The position numbers and the translations under genes were made by a program. The notes under the pieces were generated by a model. The model was not told the DNA's origin and ran no database searches. It saw only the letters and a list, made by a program, of their open reading frames with translations. From NCBI GenBank assembly GCA_016716185.1, contig JADJWV010000001.1:186001-250000 (forward strand): 64,000 bases of DNA, in the 5' to 3' direction. The DNA is from Saprospiraceae bacterium (GTDB lineage Bacteria > Bacteroidota > Bacteroidia > Chitinophagales > Saprospiraceae). Positions within the stretch are counted from its first letter, which is position 1. Each line of letters starts with the position of its first letter. Of the stretch, positions 18,055 to 26,893 are shown piece by piece.

Positions 18055-19301
18055 AAATGCAATGGTTTCATCAATGGCTTGTGATCGATCAATAATTCCG
18101 GAGTCAAACTGGGAATCGCCTTTTCTGCTTTTTCTAAAAACGAAATTAATATGCTGCGCAATAAGATCAATGTATATGGATTTTGCTCAACAATGACTGA
18201 ATACATACTCACCGGTCTGTAGGGAATATCTCCAATTCCGTCGCGGGTCCGATCATAACCATCGTATTTATCCCAGTAATTTCCATTAAATGAATTCAAT
18301 ACCAGAGAACCATTGGTGGCGATATCAAAACTATTGCCCTTGAAATTATTCAGCTGTATGGTATTTTCATTGCAGCTGGCCTGAACTTTCATGGCCCATC
18401 CATTTTTATTAAATTTATTCCTTTGGATGTACATTCTGTTGGTTCCTTCCATAAAAATACCTACTGTATTTCCTTCAAACAGATTATTGTTGATCTCGCT
18501 GTCGGAAATGTCTTTCAATAAAATACCATATGAAGCACTGCCCCAGTTATCGACAAATTCATTGGATAACATACTTACATCTTTCGAGTACATCACAGCT
18601 ACACCTGCACCATTTTCACTAAATCTGTTATGAGCATATGTGTTTTGATGTGAAAACATAAAATGCAGGCCATATCGCAGATTCTCACAACTCAGATTGC
18701 AGATGATCATCGATTCCGTTACGAACTCCAAATAAATGCCGTCCCGGTGATTGCTGATGGTATTCCCTTCAATTGTTGCGTTTTTACATTTCCAGAGGTG
18801 GATTCCATTTCCTGTATTTTGCTCTGTCTTCAGTTCCCCCCGGATCCGATTGTTGCGAACAACGATTTCCTCTGTGTTCGACAAATGTATTGCAAAATAA
18901 GCCCGATGGATCTCGTTATCTTCTAAAAGAATTTTTCTGGCATTAATACATTTGATGGCCGCATAATCATACATGGTTGAATAACGGCAGTTCATAAATT
19001 TAAATCCTATGACAGCAATGGAATTCCCACTAATAGTGAGTATTTCATTTTTTTGTTCTCCGTCAAGCACGGGTTTCCCGATACCCATCAAGGAAATGGA
19101 TTTATCGATGATGATATTTCCTTCCCTGTAAATTCCTTCAAATACCAGGACCGTATCACCGGCTGAAGCTACAGACAGAGCCTCCCTGATTGTTCGAATT
19201 TGTCCTGTCTGTGATCTTACTTCAATTATAGTTGCATGCAGATTTCCGCTTAAGAGCAACAGAAGAAACAAGTAATTATGAAATTTTAAATTCAGATTCA
19301 A
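18051..19301 (-). CDS. nosD: Periplasmic copper-site maturation protein NosD
   Basis: A 416-residue right-handed parallel beta-helix protein (CASH domain) with a signal peptide (FHNYLFLLLLLSGNLHA). Repeated N-G-I and N-x-I/F turns such as NNRIRGEL, NTISNHRDGIYLE and NNLFEGNTVGIF mark the helix coils. NosD works in the periplasm with NosFY to mature the CuZ centre of NosZ. The start is a TTG at 19301: an in-frame TAG lies 12 nt upstream, no usable ATG exists, and AGGAAAGG precedes the TTG at ribosome-binding distance. The gene overlaps nosF by four bases. Confidence 0.92.
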   Translation of the reverse strand: MNLNLKFHNYLFLLLLLSGNLHATIIEVRSQTGQIRTIREALSVASAGDTVLVFEGIYREGNIIIDKSISLMGIGKPVLDGEQKNEILTISGNSIAVIGFKFMNCRYSTMYDYAAIKCINARKILLEDNEIHRAYFAIHLSNTEEIVVRNNRIRGELKTEQNTGNGIHLWKCKNATIEGNTISNHRDGIYLEFVTESMIICNLSCENLRYGLHFMFSHQNTYAHNRFSENGAGVAVMYSKDVSMLSNEFVDNWGSASYGILLKDISDSEINNNLFEGNTVGIFMEGTNRMYIQRNKFNKNGWAMKVQASCNENTIQLNNFKGNSFDIATNGSLVLNSFNGNYWDKYDGYDRTRDGIGDIPYRPVSMYSVIVEQNPYTLILLRSILISFLEKAEKAIPSLTPELLIDHKPLMKPLHL

Positions 19302-19310
19302 AAGCCTTTC

Positions 19311-20339
19311 CTATTCTATATTCGCGTAAATATAATTCCAATCTACAATATTCCTGTTTTGGCCTTGTTTGGCAAAATTATTGGCCCCTGGGATGGTACC
19401 AAAAGCTGCCGTGTTGAAATTCATAGGTGTTCTGATATCTTCCCCATAAACAAACTTACAACTGTTCACTTCGAGCAGATTATTTTCCTTTTCATAATCC
19501 ATAACCAGTACCAGTGCGGGTTTTTGCTGGTCAAATGCTCCGGATTTCATCAAACGGATCATACAACCGAGATCGTCAAATTTATATACCTTACCCTTAT
19601 CTGTTACAATTTCCGATCCGAATTTCCGGTCTACAATGCCCATTTTACAAGTATGGCAAATATCTGTTCCGTAATTAAAAGCTTCGGGCTCGGGTTTACA
19701 GGAAAAGAAACTGAAACTGCTCATCAAAACGATTGCAGCCATTTGTGAAGGAATTGTCTTTTTGCGAAACCTGTTCCACTCATACAGCCAGACGAAAGCC
19801 ATAATTGCCGCAGCAATAAAAATGATCCAGCCACCAACATCGGGTTGAGAATAAGCATCGAAATTTAATAACCTTTTATGACCGATCACAGGAGGCTGAT
19901 AAGACAATCCGGGAACTTTTATAGCGGCGGTAGGATCGAGGTTGTGACCATATTCGTAGCCCCATCTATAAAAGTCATACATGCTGAATGCCCCTCCGAA
20001 AGCGGTGAATACCAGATACCAGAAAAGTATATTTAATCTTCCGGCATAGGCAACCAGTAAGCCAAGCAAAATGTAAAATGCAACGATGTATACCAATACG
20101 TCAAATTCAGGAAACATTTCTACAGATATATGTCTCATCCCAATATAATGATTCAGTCCATTGATGATCTCGACATCTCCCGACAATGACTTTAGCCAGA
20201 TTTTCATGGTGAGGCCCTCCGGATATTGTGGCGCAAACAAATCGATTCTCCAAATGGGCACAAAGTAAGTGAGCAAAAGAGAAAGCGACATGGCGAATAC
20301 AATCCACCTGGATCTGTTGCTGATAATGGTATGGCTCAT
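19311..20339 (-). CDS. nosL: NosL copper-binding domain fused to an N-terminal four-helix membrane domain
   Basis: 342 residues in two parts. Residues 1-195 form a membrane domain with helices near 12-30, 80-98, 104-120 and 170-188. Residues 200-342 are a NosL domain with the metal motif CHTCKM (Cys228, Cys231, Met233) and a KFDDLGCMIRLM block. At the junction, MAAIVLMSSFSFFSCKPEPE looks like a complete lipoprotein signal with lipobox Cys214, as if a free NosL lipoprotein had been joined in frame to an upstream membrane gene. NosL delivers copper to NosZ (family knowledge); the membrane part is unassigned. The stop is 9 bp before nosD. Confidence 0.88.
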   Translation of the reverse strand: MSHTIISNRSRWIVFAMSLSLLLTYFVPIWRIDLFAPQYPEGLTMKIWLKSLSGDVEIINGLNHYIGMRHISVEMFPEFDVLVYIVAFYILLGLLVAYAGRLNILFWYLVFTAFGGAFSMYDFYRWGYEYGHNLDPTAAIKVPGLSYQPPVIGHKRLLNFDAYSQPDVGGWIIFIAAAIMAFVWLYEWNRFRKKTIPSQMAAIVLMSSFSFFSCKPEPEAFNYGTDICHTCKMGIVDRKFGSEIVTDKGKVYKFDDLGCMIRLMKSGAFDQQKPALVLVMDYEKENNLLEVNSCKFVYGEDIRTPMNFNTAAFGTIPGANNFAKQGQNRNIVDWNYIYANIE

Positions 20340-20444
20340 ATTAAAATTTTAATCGCTTAAAAACAAGGAAAAATCTCTGCAAACTCAATTCGAATTCAAT
20401 GACCAGAGACTCCATTATTAATCATAAAGAGTCAATTCACATCT

Positions 20445-20481
20445 GATAAAATGGGGCGTTACTTAAATCAAGTCTCGCCCC
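20445..20481 (-). terminator. Partial terminator between the fasciclin gene and nosL
   Basis: On the minus strand GGGGCG (20481-20476) pairs with CGCCCC (20458-20453), with an inner ACTT/AAGT stem, and is followed by ATTTTAT. It lies in the 192-bp gap downstream of nosZ-fasciclin and upstream of nosL, where it could lower read-through into nosLDFY. Confidence 0.6.
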
Positions 20482-20531
20482 TAATCAAATCAAATGATCT
20501 TATTGCTCAATCAAAACAAGTTCATCGAAGT

Positions 20532-21095
20532 TTATTCCGGTGGCAGCAAAACAGCGTCTACCACATATACAATCCCGTTGGATGCAGGCACAGCGGCAAC
20601 TACATTCGCAGAATTGTTGATCATGATCTTACCGTCTTTAACCTGAACCGTAATATTCTTGGTATTGGCCATGTTGATGGTCTGTCCGTCGCGAAACATG
20701 TTTTCCCTGTAAACTCCTATAGCAACATGATATTCCAGGATGTTCTGTAAAGCATCTTTCTGATCAGCTTTCATAAGATTATCCAAAGTACCAGCAGGTA
20801 GTTTATCGAATGCCGCATTGGCCGGAGCAAAGACTGTAAATGGTCCTGCATTGGCCAGGTCATTGACATACTCGGCTTGTTGAAGTGCTTTTACTAATGT
20901 GGAGTGATCTGCAGAACCAACAGCAACTTTCACAATATCTTTTTGTGAAGCATCATCCTGCACCCCTGCCTGTCCAAGGTCGGCAGCCTGATTTTGTGCT
21001 GGTGCAGCTCCGGCATCCGTTGCTTTTTCTCCACCCTGGCATGAAATAAGTAACAAACTACTTATCATCATGGCGAATTGAATGATCTTTTTCAT
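20532..21095 (-). CDS. Fasciclin (FAS1) domain lipoprotein of the nos cluster
   Basis: A 187-residue protein. A lipoprotein signal (SSLLLISC, Cys19) leads into a low-complexity Ala/Gln/Asp linker and one FAS1 domain with the H1 motif GPFTVFAPANAAFDKLP and the H2 motif NGIVYVVDAVLLPP. FAS1 domains mediate adhesion or protein contacts; a role in N2O reduction is not established. Here it lies between nosZ and nosL in the same orientation, 41 bp after nosZ, so it is probably cotranscribed with the reductase. Confidence 0.9.
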   Translation of the reverse strand: MKKIIQFAMMISSLLLISCQGGEKATDAGAAPAQNQAADLGQAGVQDDASQKDIVKVAVGSADHSTLVKALQQAEYVNDLANAGPFTVFAPANAAFDKLPAGTLDNLMKADQKDALQNILEYHVAIGVYRENMFRDGQTINMANTKNITVQVKDGKIMINNSANVVAAVPASNGIVYVVDAVLLPPE

Positions 21096-21136
21096 ATTTT
21101 ATTTTTTTGATGTAAAAAACATTAATTCAAATACGA

Positions 21137-23119
21137 TTATTGGGTTGGTTCAGCTTGCTCACCGGTTGAAAATGTAAGGGCAACGTTAGAACCCGCAGGA
21201 CTCACTCTGACGTATCCCTGCATTTCCTGGTGCAATGCCGAACAAAAATCCGTACAATACATCGGGAATACTCCTACTCTGTCAGGTTTCCACATCAGCG
21301 TCTGTGTTTCTCCGGGCATGATCAATAATTCGGCATTGTTTGCTCCTTTTACAGCGAATCCGTGAGGAACATCCCAATCCTGTTCGAGATTCGTCACATG
21401 GAAGTAAACGACATCACCTATTTTAACCCCTTCAATGTTATCCGGTGTAAAATGCGAACGAATGGAAGTCATATACACGTGAACTTCATTTCCCTTGCGC
21501 GTTACTTTAGATTCCTTTTCACCCAAAGCAACATGTGGGTTTTTATTTTCTTCCAGCTTGTAAATTTTTGTTGAATTTTTCGCGAGCAACTCCGCAGGAA
21601 TGGCTTCACCATAGTGTGGTTCGCCAATCGTAGGGAAGTCGAGTAATAATTGCATTTTTTCTCCGTCGATGGAATACAATTGAGCGCTTTGCGTCAATTC
21701 GGGTCCGGTTGGCAGATACCGGTCTTTGGTAATCTTGTTGTAAGCAATCACGTATTTACCCCATGGCTTTTTAGTAGGTCCTCCGGGAACGCATAAGTGA
21801 CCAATAGAATAATAGGTAGGTACACGGTCTAACACTTGTAAGTCGCTCACTCTCCATTTTACAATTTCAGAAGAAACAAAAAATGAAGTGTATGCATTTC
21901 CTTTATCGTCAAACTCCGTGTGAAGGGGGCCTAATCCGGGTTTTTTTACTTCTCCATGCAATACGGCATCGTATTTCAAAACCGGAATGCCTTCATAATC
22001 TCCTTCAAAATTTTTTGCAGCAATCGCTTCCTGAATTTTAGTAAAAGAGAAAACGGGAATCAATGCAGCCAATTTTCCACTACCTACGATGTATTCACCA
22101 GTTGGATCTGTATCACAACCATGTGGTGATTTCGGACAAGGCATGAAATAAACCATATCCGGACAATCCTTAGGATCCAATACGACTACTTCCGTCTCAA
22201 TTTTGGAGGTTGCCATGTGTGTGGCATCATCGTATTTGTTATGTGCATATTTCACTGCTTTTTTCACACCTTTTCCTGCATTCAGATATTCTTCTGCTTT
22301 TTTCCAGTTTACAGCCATGATAAAGTCTTTGTCCATCTGACTGGCGTTAACTTCTAATAAAGTATTTGCTCTTTCAGCATTGTAACAGCTGAAGAAAAAC
22401 CAACCATGAGACTTTCCTTTACCAGCCCTGGCCAGGTCAAAGTTGATTCCAGGCAGTAATATTTGAAAAGCAAGATTCATATCGCCACTTTCTTTGTTCA
22501 CAGAAATGAAACTCACCGTACCGCGGAAATTTTCCTTATAGGTCTTGATTGGAACATCCACTTTATCGCCCATAGGAATGCTGAAACGCGTACCCGCTAC
22601 TACGTATTCCGTATTTTCTGTGATGAATGGAGAGGAGTGATTACCACCGCTGTTGGGAATTTCAATGATCTCTACTGTTTTGAAGGTTTTGAGGTCAATT
22701 CTCGCAATACGCGGTGTATTATTGCCATTTCCAAATATCCATTTCCCATCGTGAATACCATCAGTAACCGATAATGCAGGGTGGTGCAAATCATCCCAGG
22801 GTACAAAACCATGAGAAGTGTTCAACATGGGTTTGGTTTCTTCAGAATAACCGTAACCCTTTTCCGGATCCACAGAAAAAACCGGGATCACTCTGAACAA
22901 TCTGCCTGATGGTAATCCGTAAACAGACATTTGTCCGCTAAAGCCTCCGGATACGAAATTGTAGAATTCGTCGTATTTACCCGGCGGTACATATGATTTT
23001 ACAGCTGAATTTCCACCCACCGCTGTTTGAACCCCTTTGGGCTTGCAGCCGTTTGAAAAGATAAAAACCAGCACCAGCATGGCTGAAAGTGCCATGCCCA
23101 TTTTAAGTTTGATTGACAT
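21137..23119 (-). CDS. nosZ: Nitrous oxide reductase, Sec-type (clade II)
   Basis: A 660-residue reductase taking N2O to N2 in the last step of denitrification. The N-terminus is a hydrophobic Sec-type signal ending in FIFSNGC, without the twin-arginine motif of clade I enzymes; together with the gene order this places it in clade II. A seven-bladed propeller region carries the CuZ histidines (for example GNNTPR, NSGGNHSSPF, CPKSPHGCDTDP), and the C-terminal cupredoxin domain has the CuA motif CTDFCSALHQEM (Cys622, Cys626, His630, Met633) with WDVPHGF upstream. It follows a c-type cytochrome gene by 42 bp, a likely electron donor. Confidence 0.97.
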   Translation of the reverse strand: MSIKLKMGMALSAMLVLVFIFSNGCKPKGVQTAVGGNSAVKSYVPPGKYDEFYNFVSGGFSGQMSVYGLPSGRLFRVIPVFSVDPEKGYGYSEETKPMLNTSHGFVPWDDLHHPALSVTDGIHDGKWIFGNGNNTPRIARIDLKTFKTVEIIEIPNSGGNHSSPFITENTEYVVAGTRFSIPMGDKVDVPIKTYKENFRGTVSFISVNKESGDMNLAFQILLPGINFDLARAGKGKSHGWFFFSCYNAERANTLLEVNASQMDKDFIMAVNWKKAEEYLNAGKGVKKAVKYAHNKYDDATHMATSKIETEVVVLDPKDCPDMVYFMPCPKSPHGCDTDPTGEYIVGSGKLAALIPVFSFTKIQEAIAAKNFEGDYEGIPVLKYDAVLHGEVKKPGLGPLHTEFDDKGNAYTSFFVSSEIVKWRVSDLQVLDRVPTYYSIGHLCVPGGPTKKPWGKYVIAYNKITKDRYLPTGPELTQSAQLYSIDGEKMQLLLDFPTIGEPHYGEAIPAELLAKNSTKIYKLEENKNPHVALGEKESKVTRKGNEVHVYMTSIRSHFTPDNIEGVKIGDVVYFHVTNLEQDWDVPHGFAVKGANNAELLIMPGETQTLMWKPDRVGVFPMYCTDFCSALHQEMQGYVRVSPAGSNVALTFSTGEQAEPTQ

Positions 23120-23161
23120 AGTTATAAGATTATTGTAAAAAAAATAGATTGTAGCTTCCGC

Positions 23162-23632
23162 TTACATCTCCCCATCATTCTTCCTCATGAATTCCAGTAT
23201 TTGCCGGGATTCTTCTTTACTTACATTCTGATTTGGCATCCTTACCAAACACTGCTCTAAAAGTTTCTGGGCTTCCGGATCTGATTCCAACATCATGTCC
23301 ACATTGGTGATCATGTTGATGATCCAGGCTGGTTCCCTCTTTTTCGTTAAGCCTTTCCAACCTGGTCCGACAAGTTTTTCTTCTGTAAGTTTGTGGCAAG
23401 CCAGACACTTCAGGTTGTAAATACTTTCTCCGTTTTTAACCCATTCGGCGTCCAATGGTGATGCCAGGGTGATTTCTTCAGCTTTTACTTCAGTACCGTG
23501 TACTTCCGGCTGATTTTTTTGAAGATCCTGAAAATCTACTGTGGGCTGGTCTTCTTTGACCCCGCCTTTACACTGAAAAAGCAAAAGGCTTAAGCACAGA
23601 AGGCCCAAAATGGCAAATAAGCGATTTTTCAT
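23162..23632 (-). CDS. Lipoprotein c-type cytochrome, probable electron donor to NosZ
   Basis: A 156-residue monohaem cytochrome c. A lipoprotein signal ends at Cys21 (LLLFQC), then a linker, the haem-binding motif CLACH (Cys76, Cys79, His80), VGPGWKGLTKK and the probable axial Met132 in RMPNQ. It belongs to the class I cytochrome c family. As first gene of the nos cluster and 42 bp before nosZ, it probably passes electrons to the CuA site; this is inferred from context. Divergently transcribed from the Rrf2-type regulator. Confidence 0.92.
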   Translation of the reverse strand: MKNRLFAILGLLCLSLLLFQCKGGVKEDQPTVDFQDLQKNQPEVHGTEVKAEEITLASPLDAEWVKNGESIYNLKCLACHKLTEEKLVGPGWKGLTKKREPAWIINMITNVDMMLESDPEAQKLLEQCLVRMPNQNVSKEESRQILEFMRKNDGEM

Positions 23633-23711
23633 ATTGATTTGATTTAAAAATTAATTATAGACATCCATGTCTTTTATTCATGTCAAAGATTGGGTATCCC
23701 TGGTCATTGTA

Positions 23712-23751
23712 AATTGACATTCATCATCTCTTGAAATGATTCTTATCAATT
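23712..23751. promoter_or_regulatory. Nested dyad operator between nos cluster and rrf2-type gene
   Basis: AATTGA at 23712-23717 and TCAATT at 23746-23751 share their centre (23731.5) with an inner 18-bp near-palindrome, ATCATCTCTTGAAATGAT (23723-23740). The site lies between the divergent cytochrome c/nosZ operon and the Rrf2-type regulator. NsrR-type proteins bind palindromes of comparable length, so it is a plausible operator for both directions. Confidence 0.45.
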
Positions 23752-23793
23752 TTGAGATTATCAACAGTTACCGGATTTAAACGTTATTATGCA

Positions 23794-24237
23794 ATGCTCA
23801 CGTCAAAATCGTTTGGTTACGCAGTAAGAGGAATGCTGTTTCTCGCCACCGAAGCTTCGCGTGGAAATTATATTCAATTGGATGTGATCTCAGAAAAAAT
23901 GCATGCTCCAAAACATTTTTTAGCTAAAATATTTAAGAAGCTGGCAGACGCAAACTGGATAGATTCTGTGAAAGGACCCCATGGCGGGTTTAAAAGCAAT
24001 AAAAATACTTTACATGCAAGTCTGTTGGAATTGCTCATCCTCACAGATCCCAATGATCCTCTGGACCATTGCGTTTTGAAATGGGAGAAATGCAATTCGA
24101 AAAAGCCTTGTCCGTTTCATCATCACATCAGTCCCCTTAAAAATCAGTTCCTGAATATTTTAATGAAAACAAGAATAGAAGATTTATTAAATGGACACGG
24201 GAATGAAAAATTAAAAGCTTTAAATTTGAAACTATAA
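23794..24237 (+). CDS. Rrf2-family Fe-S transcriptional regulator (NsrR/IscR-like)
   Basis: A 147-residue winged-helix regulator. The helix-turn-helix region includes SFGYAVRGMLFLATEA, LDVISEKMHAPKHFLAKIFKKL and the wing GPHGGFKSNK. Three cysteines in DHCVLKWEKCNSKKPCPFH (C-x6-C-x5-C) match the Fe-S ligand spacing of Rrf2 sensors. NsrR members sense nitric oxide through this cluster (family knowledge). The gene is divergent from the nos cluster, with a dyad operator in between, so control of N2O reduction by NO or oxygen is a reasonable inference. The ATG at 23794 begins the conserved MLTSKSFGYAVR; an upstream TTG is less likely. Confidence 0.88.
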   Translation: MLTSKSFGYAVRGMLFLATEASRGNYIQLDVISEKMHAPKHFLAKIFKKLADANWIDSVKGPHGGFKSNKNTLHASLLELLILTDPNDPLDHCVLKWEKCNSKKPCPFHHHISPLKNQFLNILMKTRIEDLLNGHGNEKLKALNLKL

Positions 24238-24253
24238 ACTTGAGTCTGAATGG

Positions 24254-24269
24254 ACTAACATTTGTAAGT
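24254..24269. repeat. ACTAACATTTGTAAGT palindrome (one mismatch)
   Basis: An intergenic member of the dispersed TAAC-N4-GTTA family, 16 bp past the regulator stop. The remainder of the gap up to 24424 shows no gene. Confidence 0.4.
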
Positions 24270-24424
24270 TGTTTCGATGAGTATTTCTAATTCTGGTTTT
24301 AAGATAAATACTAATTTATCTGGAAATTTTTATCACCCCTTAAGCTTTTTAATCGATTCATTTAATTTCAAGAAAATTCTAGACCAGGAGTTAAATCATA
24401 ACTATTCATTCTTACTTTTACCCC

Positions 24425-25237
24425 ATGCTCTCCCTGATCCTCGCGTTCATCTCTGCCATCCTCATCGGACTATCTCTGGGCATCCTCGGTGCCGGCGGTG
24501 CCATTCTCACCATCCCTGTTTTTGTTTATATTTTACAAGTGAATGCCATTGATGCCATTACCTGCTCGCTCTTTGTGGTTTGTCTGACGAGCCTGACTAC
24601 GGCCATCCAATATTATAAAAACAAACAGGTACATTACAAAGCCATCCTTTCGTTTGGTCTGCCTTCATTAGCATCTGTTTGGTTTTTCAGAAGTATCGTT
24701 TTGCCAGCCATTCCCGATCCTTTCATCGATTTCGATGGCTTCGAAATGAGCAAGTCCTCAACTTTGTTGGTAGTCTTTGCTTTACTGATGTATGTGGTCG
24801 CCTATAAAATGCTGAAAAAAAATTCCAGGACGGCAAGCATTGAGAAAAATCCAAAAAATCAACAGTTGTCTTTTATTCTTCACGGACTTTTTGTAGGGGC
24901 CCTGACCGGATTGCTGGGTGCCGGAGGAGGTTTTCTCATCGTTCCTGCCCTGGTGCTCTTGCTGGATCTGGAGTTTAAAATAGCTGTTGGCAGTTCTCTC
25001 TGTATCATTTTTCTCAATACGACCATGGGCTTACTGGCCAAAACGGAAATGCTCTTTCAATTGGATTGGCAAACCCTCCTGAGCTTTACCATGATTACGG
25101 TTCTTGCGAGCCTGATCGGCGTAAAAATTTCAGATAAATTTTCCTCAGCCAAACTGAAACGGGCCTTTGGATTTATCCTCATCTTTGTGGCTACCTTTAT
25201 GCTGTACGAAGAACTTTTATTAAATCTTTCCTCTTAA
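24425..25237 (+). CDS. TauE/SafE (TSUP) family membrane permease
   Basis: A 270-residue membrane protein of the sulfite exporter TauE/SafE family with about eight TM helices in two homologous halves. Each half carries the glycine signature: LGILGAGGAILTIPVF (about 18-33) and GLLGAGGGFLIVPALV (about 155-170). The family moves sulfur anions or organosulfonates across the inner membrane; the substrate is not readable from sequence. A rhodanese lipoprotein gene follows 68 bp downstream, which supports a sulfur-related role. Confidence 0.9.
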   Translation: MLSLILAFISAILIGLSLGILGAGGAILTIPVFVYILQVNAIDAITCSLFVVCLTSLTTAIQYYKNKQVHYKAILSFGLPSLASVWFFRSIVLPAIPDPFIDFDGFEMSKSSTLLVVFALLMYVVAYKMLKKNSRTASIEKNPKNQQLSFILHGLFVGALTGLLGAGGGFLIVPALVLLLDLEFKIAVGSSLCIIFLNTTMGLLAKTEMLFQLDWQTLLSFTMITVLASLIGVKISDKFSSAKLKRAFGFILIFVATFMLYEELLLNLSS

Positions 25238-25305
25238 ATGCACAATTCTGTCGATAATCATTGAACTTTAATTAAATCATTTTCGTTACCTTCAAAAAAT
25301 TTGTG

Positions 25306-25671
25306 ATGAGAATACTTCATGTAAGCTTCTTTTACCTATTCATACTTGCTTTCTTTGCTTGCCAGGGCAGTTCTACGGCTCAGGGAATTGTAAAAGATAT
25401 CAAGACCCAATGGAACAAAGAACCCGGTATAATTGTGGATGTGCGTACTCCTGATGAGTGGAACAACGGCCATCACCCCAAAGCGATTCATGCGGATTGG
25501 ATGAGTGATGATTTCAGAAAAAAATCTGCAACCTGGGATAAAAATAAAACCTATTACCTGCACTGTGAAGCGGGCGGAAGAAGTGGCCAGGCTGTTGAAT
25601 ATCTGAGAAAAAATGGGTTCAAAAAAGTTTATAACGCCGGCGGTTACGATCAGATCAAAGACCTGAAGTAA
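25306..25671 (+). CDS. Rhodanese-domain lipoprotein
   Basis: A 121-residue single-domain rhodanese on a lipoprotein signal (lipobox FFACQG). The domain has IIVDVRTPDEWNNGHHPKAIH, the CH2A-type motif, and the active-site loop CEAGGRS carrying the sulfur-accepting Cys, followed by YNAGGYD. It should act in the periplasm as a sulfurtransferase or sulfur carrier. The ATG at 25306 follows an overlapping GTG at 25303. It lies between the TSUP permease and hflX (13 bp), pointing to periplasmic sulfur handling with the permease. Confidence 0.9.
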   Translation: MRILHVSFFYLFILAFFACQGSSTAQGIVKDIKTQWNKEPGIIVDVRTPDEWNNGHHPKAIHADWMSDDFRKKSATWDKNKTYYLHCEAGGRSGQAVEYLRKNGFKKVYNAGGYDQIKDLK

Positions 25672-25684
25672 TCCAAATCAATTT

Positions 25685-26893
25685 ATGCCAAGAACTTCAT
25701 TTGATGTCAGGGAATACAAGAGTCCCTCCGGACAAGCTGAAAATGCCATATTGGTTGGTGTGATTCTTCCAGACCAATCCGACCGGATTGTCGGAGAACA
25801 TTTGGATGAACTTGAGTTTTTAGCCCAAACAGCAGGCGCTCAGGTCATTAAAAGATTTACACAACGTTTGCCGGCCATCAACTCTCATTCGTTTATAGGT
25901 CCGGGCAAAATCAAAGAAATTGCTGCCTATATGGATCACTTTCCTGCAGATATGGTCATCTTTGACGACGACCTCAGCGGAAAACAACAAAACCACCTGG
26001 AGTCCGAACTCAAAGTAAAAATCATCGATCGCAGTTTTCTCATCCTCGACATCTTTGCAAGCCGTGCTCAATCCGCACAGGCCAAAACACAAGTAGAGTT
26101 GGCACAATTGCAGTACATCTATCCTAAACTTCGAGGCATGTGGTCGCACCTCGAGCGTCAACGCGGTGGTATCGGAATGCGCGGACCCGGCGAACAGGAA
26201 ATTGAAACGGACCGGCGGATCGTTAAAGAAAAAATTTCCCTGCTCAAAAAGAGATTGGAAAAAATTGATCAGCAAAACATCACCCAACGCAAGAACCGCG
26301 ACGAAATGATCCGCGTAGCTTTGGTTGGTTATACCAATGTAGGAAAATCTACTTTGATGAATCTCTTGAGCAAATCCACCGTATTTGCAGAAAACAAACT
26401 GTTTGCAACACTCGATACCACAGTAAGAAAAGTGGTCTGGGATGCTATGCCTTTTTTATTATCGGATACTGTTGGGTTTATCCGGAAATTGCCTCATCAT
26501 CTCATCGAAAGTTTTAAATCCACACTCGATGAAGTCAGAGAATCTGATATCCTTTTGCATGTGGTAGACATTTCACACCCTCAGTACAAGGACCATATTC
26601 AAACGGTTACAGAAACCTTGCGGGAGTTGGGCGCTGGCGATAAACCCGTTATTTTGATTTGCAATAAAATGGATGCGTATCGGGAACAGTACTTTGATAA
26701 ATATCTGGAACCTCAGGTGAAAAATGACCTCGAGCAGGAATTGCATCGTCAAATGGAAGCCAATTATCCCTATCCTGTTTTATTTATTTCTGCCCGATCG
26801 CAGGAAAATATTGAATTACTGAGAGATCGTCTGAAAAGTGAAATCATCAGACAATACATGATCCGTTACCCTTACAAAGCTAAAACCTGGTAA
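25685..26893 (+). CDS. hflX: GTPase HflX
   Basis: A 402-residue ribosome-associated GTPase that splits stalled or stressed ribosomes (family knowledge). The N-terminal HflX domain has the FIGPGKIKEI motif and FDDDLSGKQQNHLE, then the glycine-rich RQRGGIGMRGPGEQEIETD linker and a G domain with G1 GYTNVGKST, G3 DTVGFI and G4 NKMD. The C-terminal extension after the G domain is short. The stop TAA touches the ATG of the following aminopeptidase frame (TAAATG), suggesting translational coupling. Confidence 0.95.
   Translation: MPRTSFDVREYKSPSGQAENAILVGVILPDQSDRIVGEHLDELEFLAQTAGAQVIKRFTQRLPAINSHSFIGPGKIKEIAAYMDHFPADMVIFDDDLSGKQQNHLESELKVKIIDRSFLILDIFASRAQSAQAKTQVELAQLQYIYPKLRGMWSHLERQRGGIGMRGPGEQEIETDRRIVKEKISLLKKRLEKIDQQNITQRKNRDEMIRVALVGYTNVGKSTLMNLLSKSTVFAENKLFATLDTTVRKVVWDAMPFLLSDTVGFIRKLPHHLIESFKSTLDEVRESDILLHVVDISHPQYKDHIQTVTETLRELGAGDKPVILICNKMDAYREQYFDKYLEPQVKNDLEQELHRQMEANYPYPVLFISARSQENIELLRDRLKSEIIRQYMIRYPYKAKTW

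Noticed and set aside
24277..24552. Short plus-strand frame between the Rrf2-type gene and the TSUP permease
   Set aside because: It runs into the permease gene in another frame and its first part is low-complexity AT-rich sequence.
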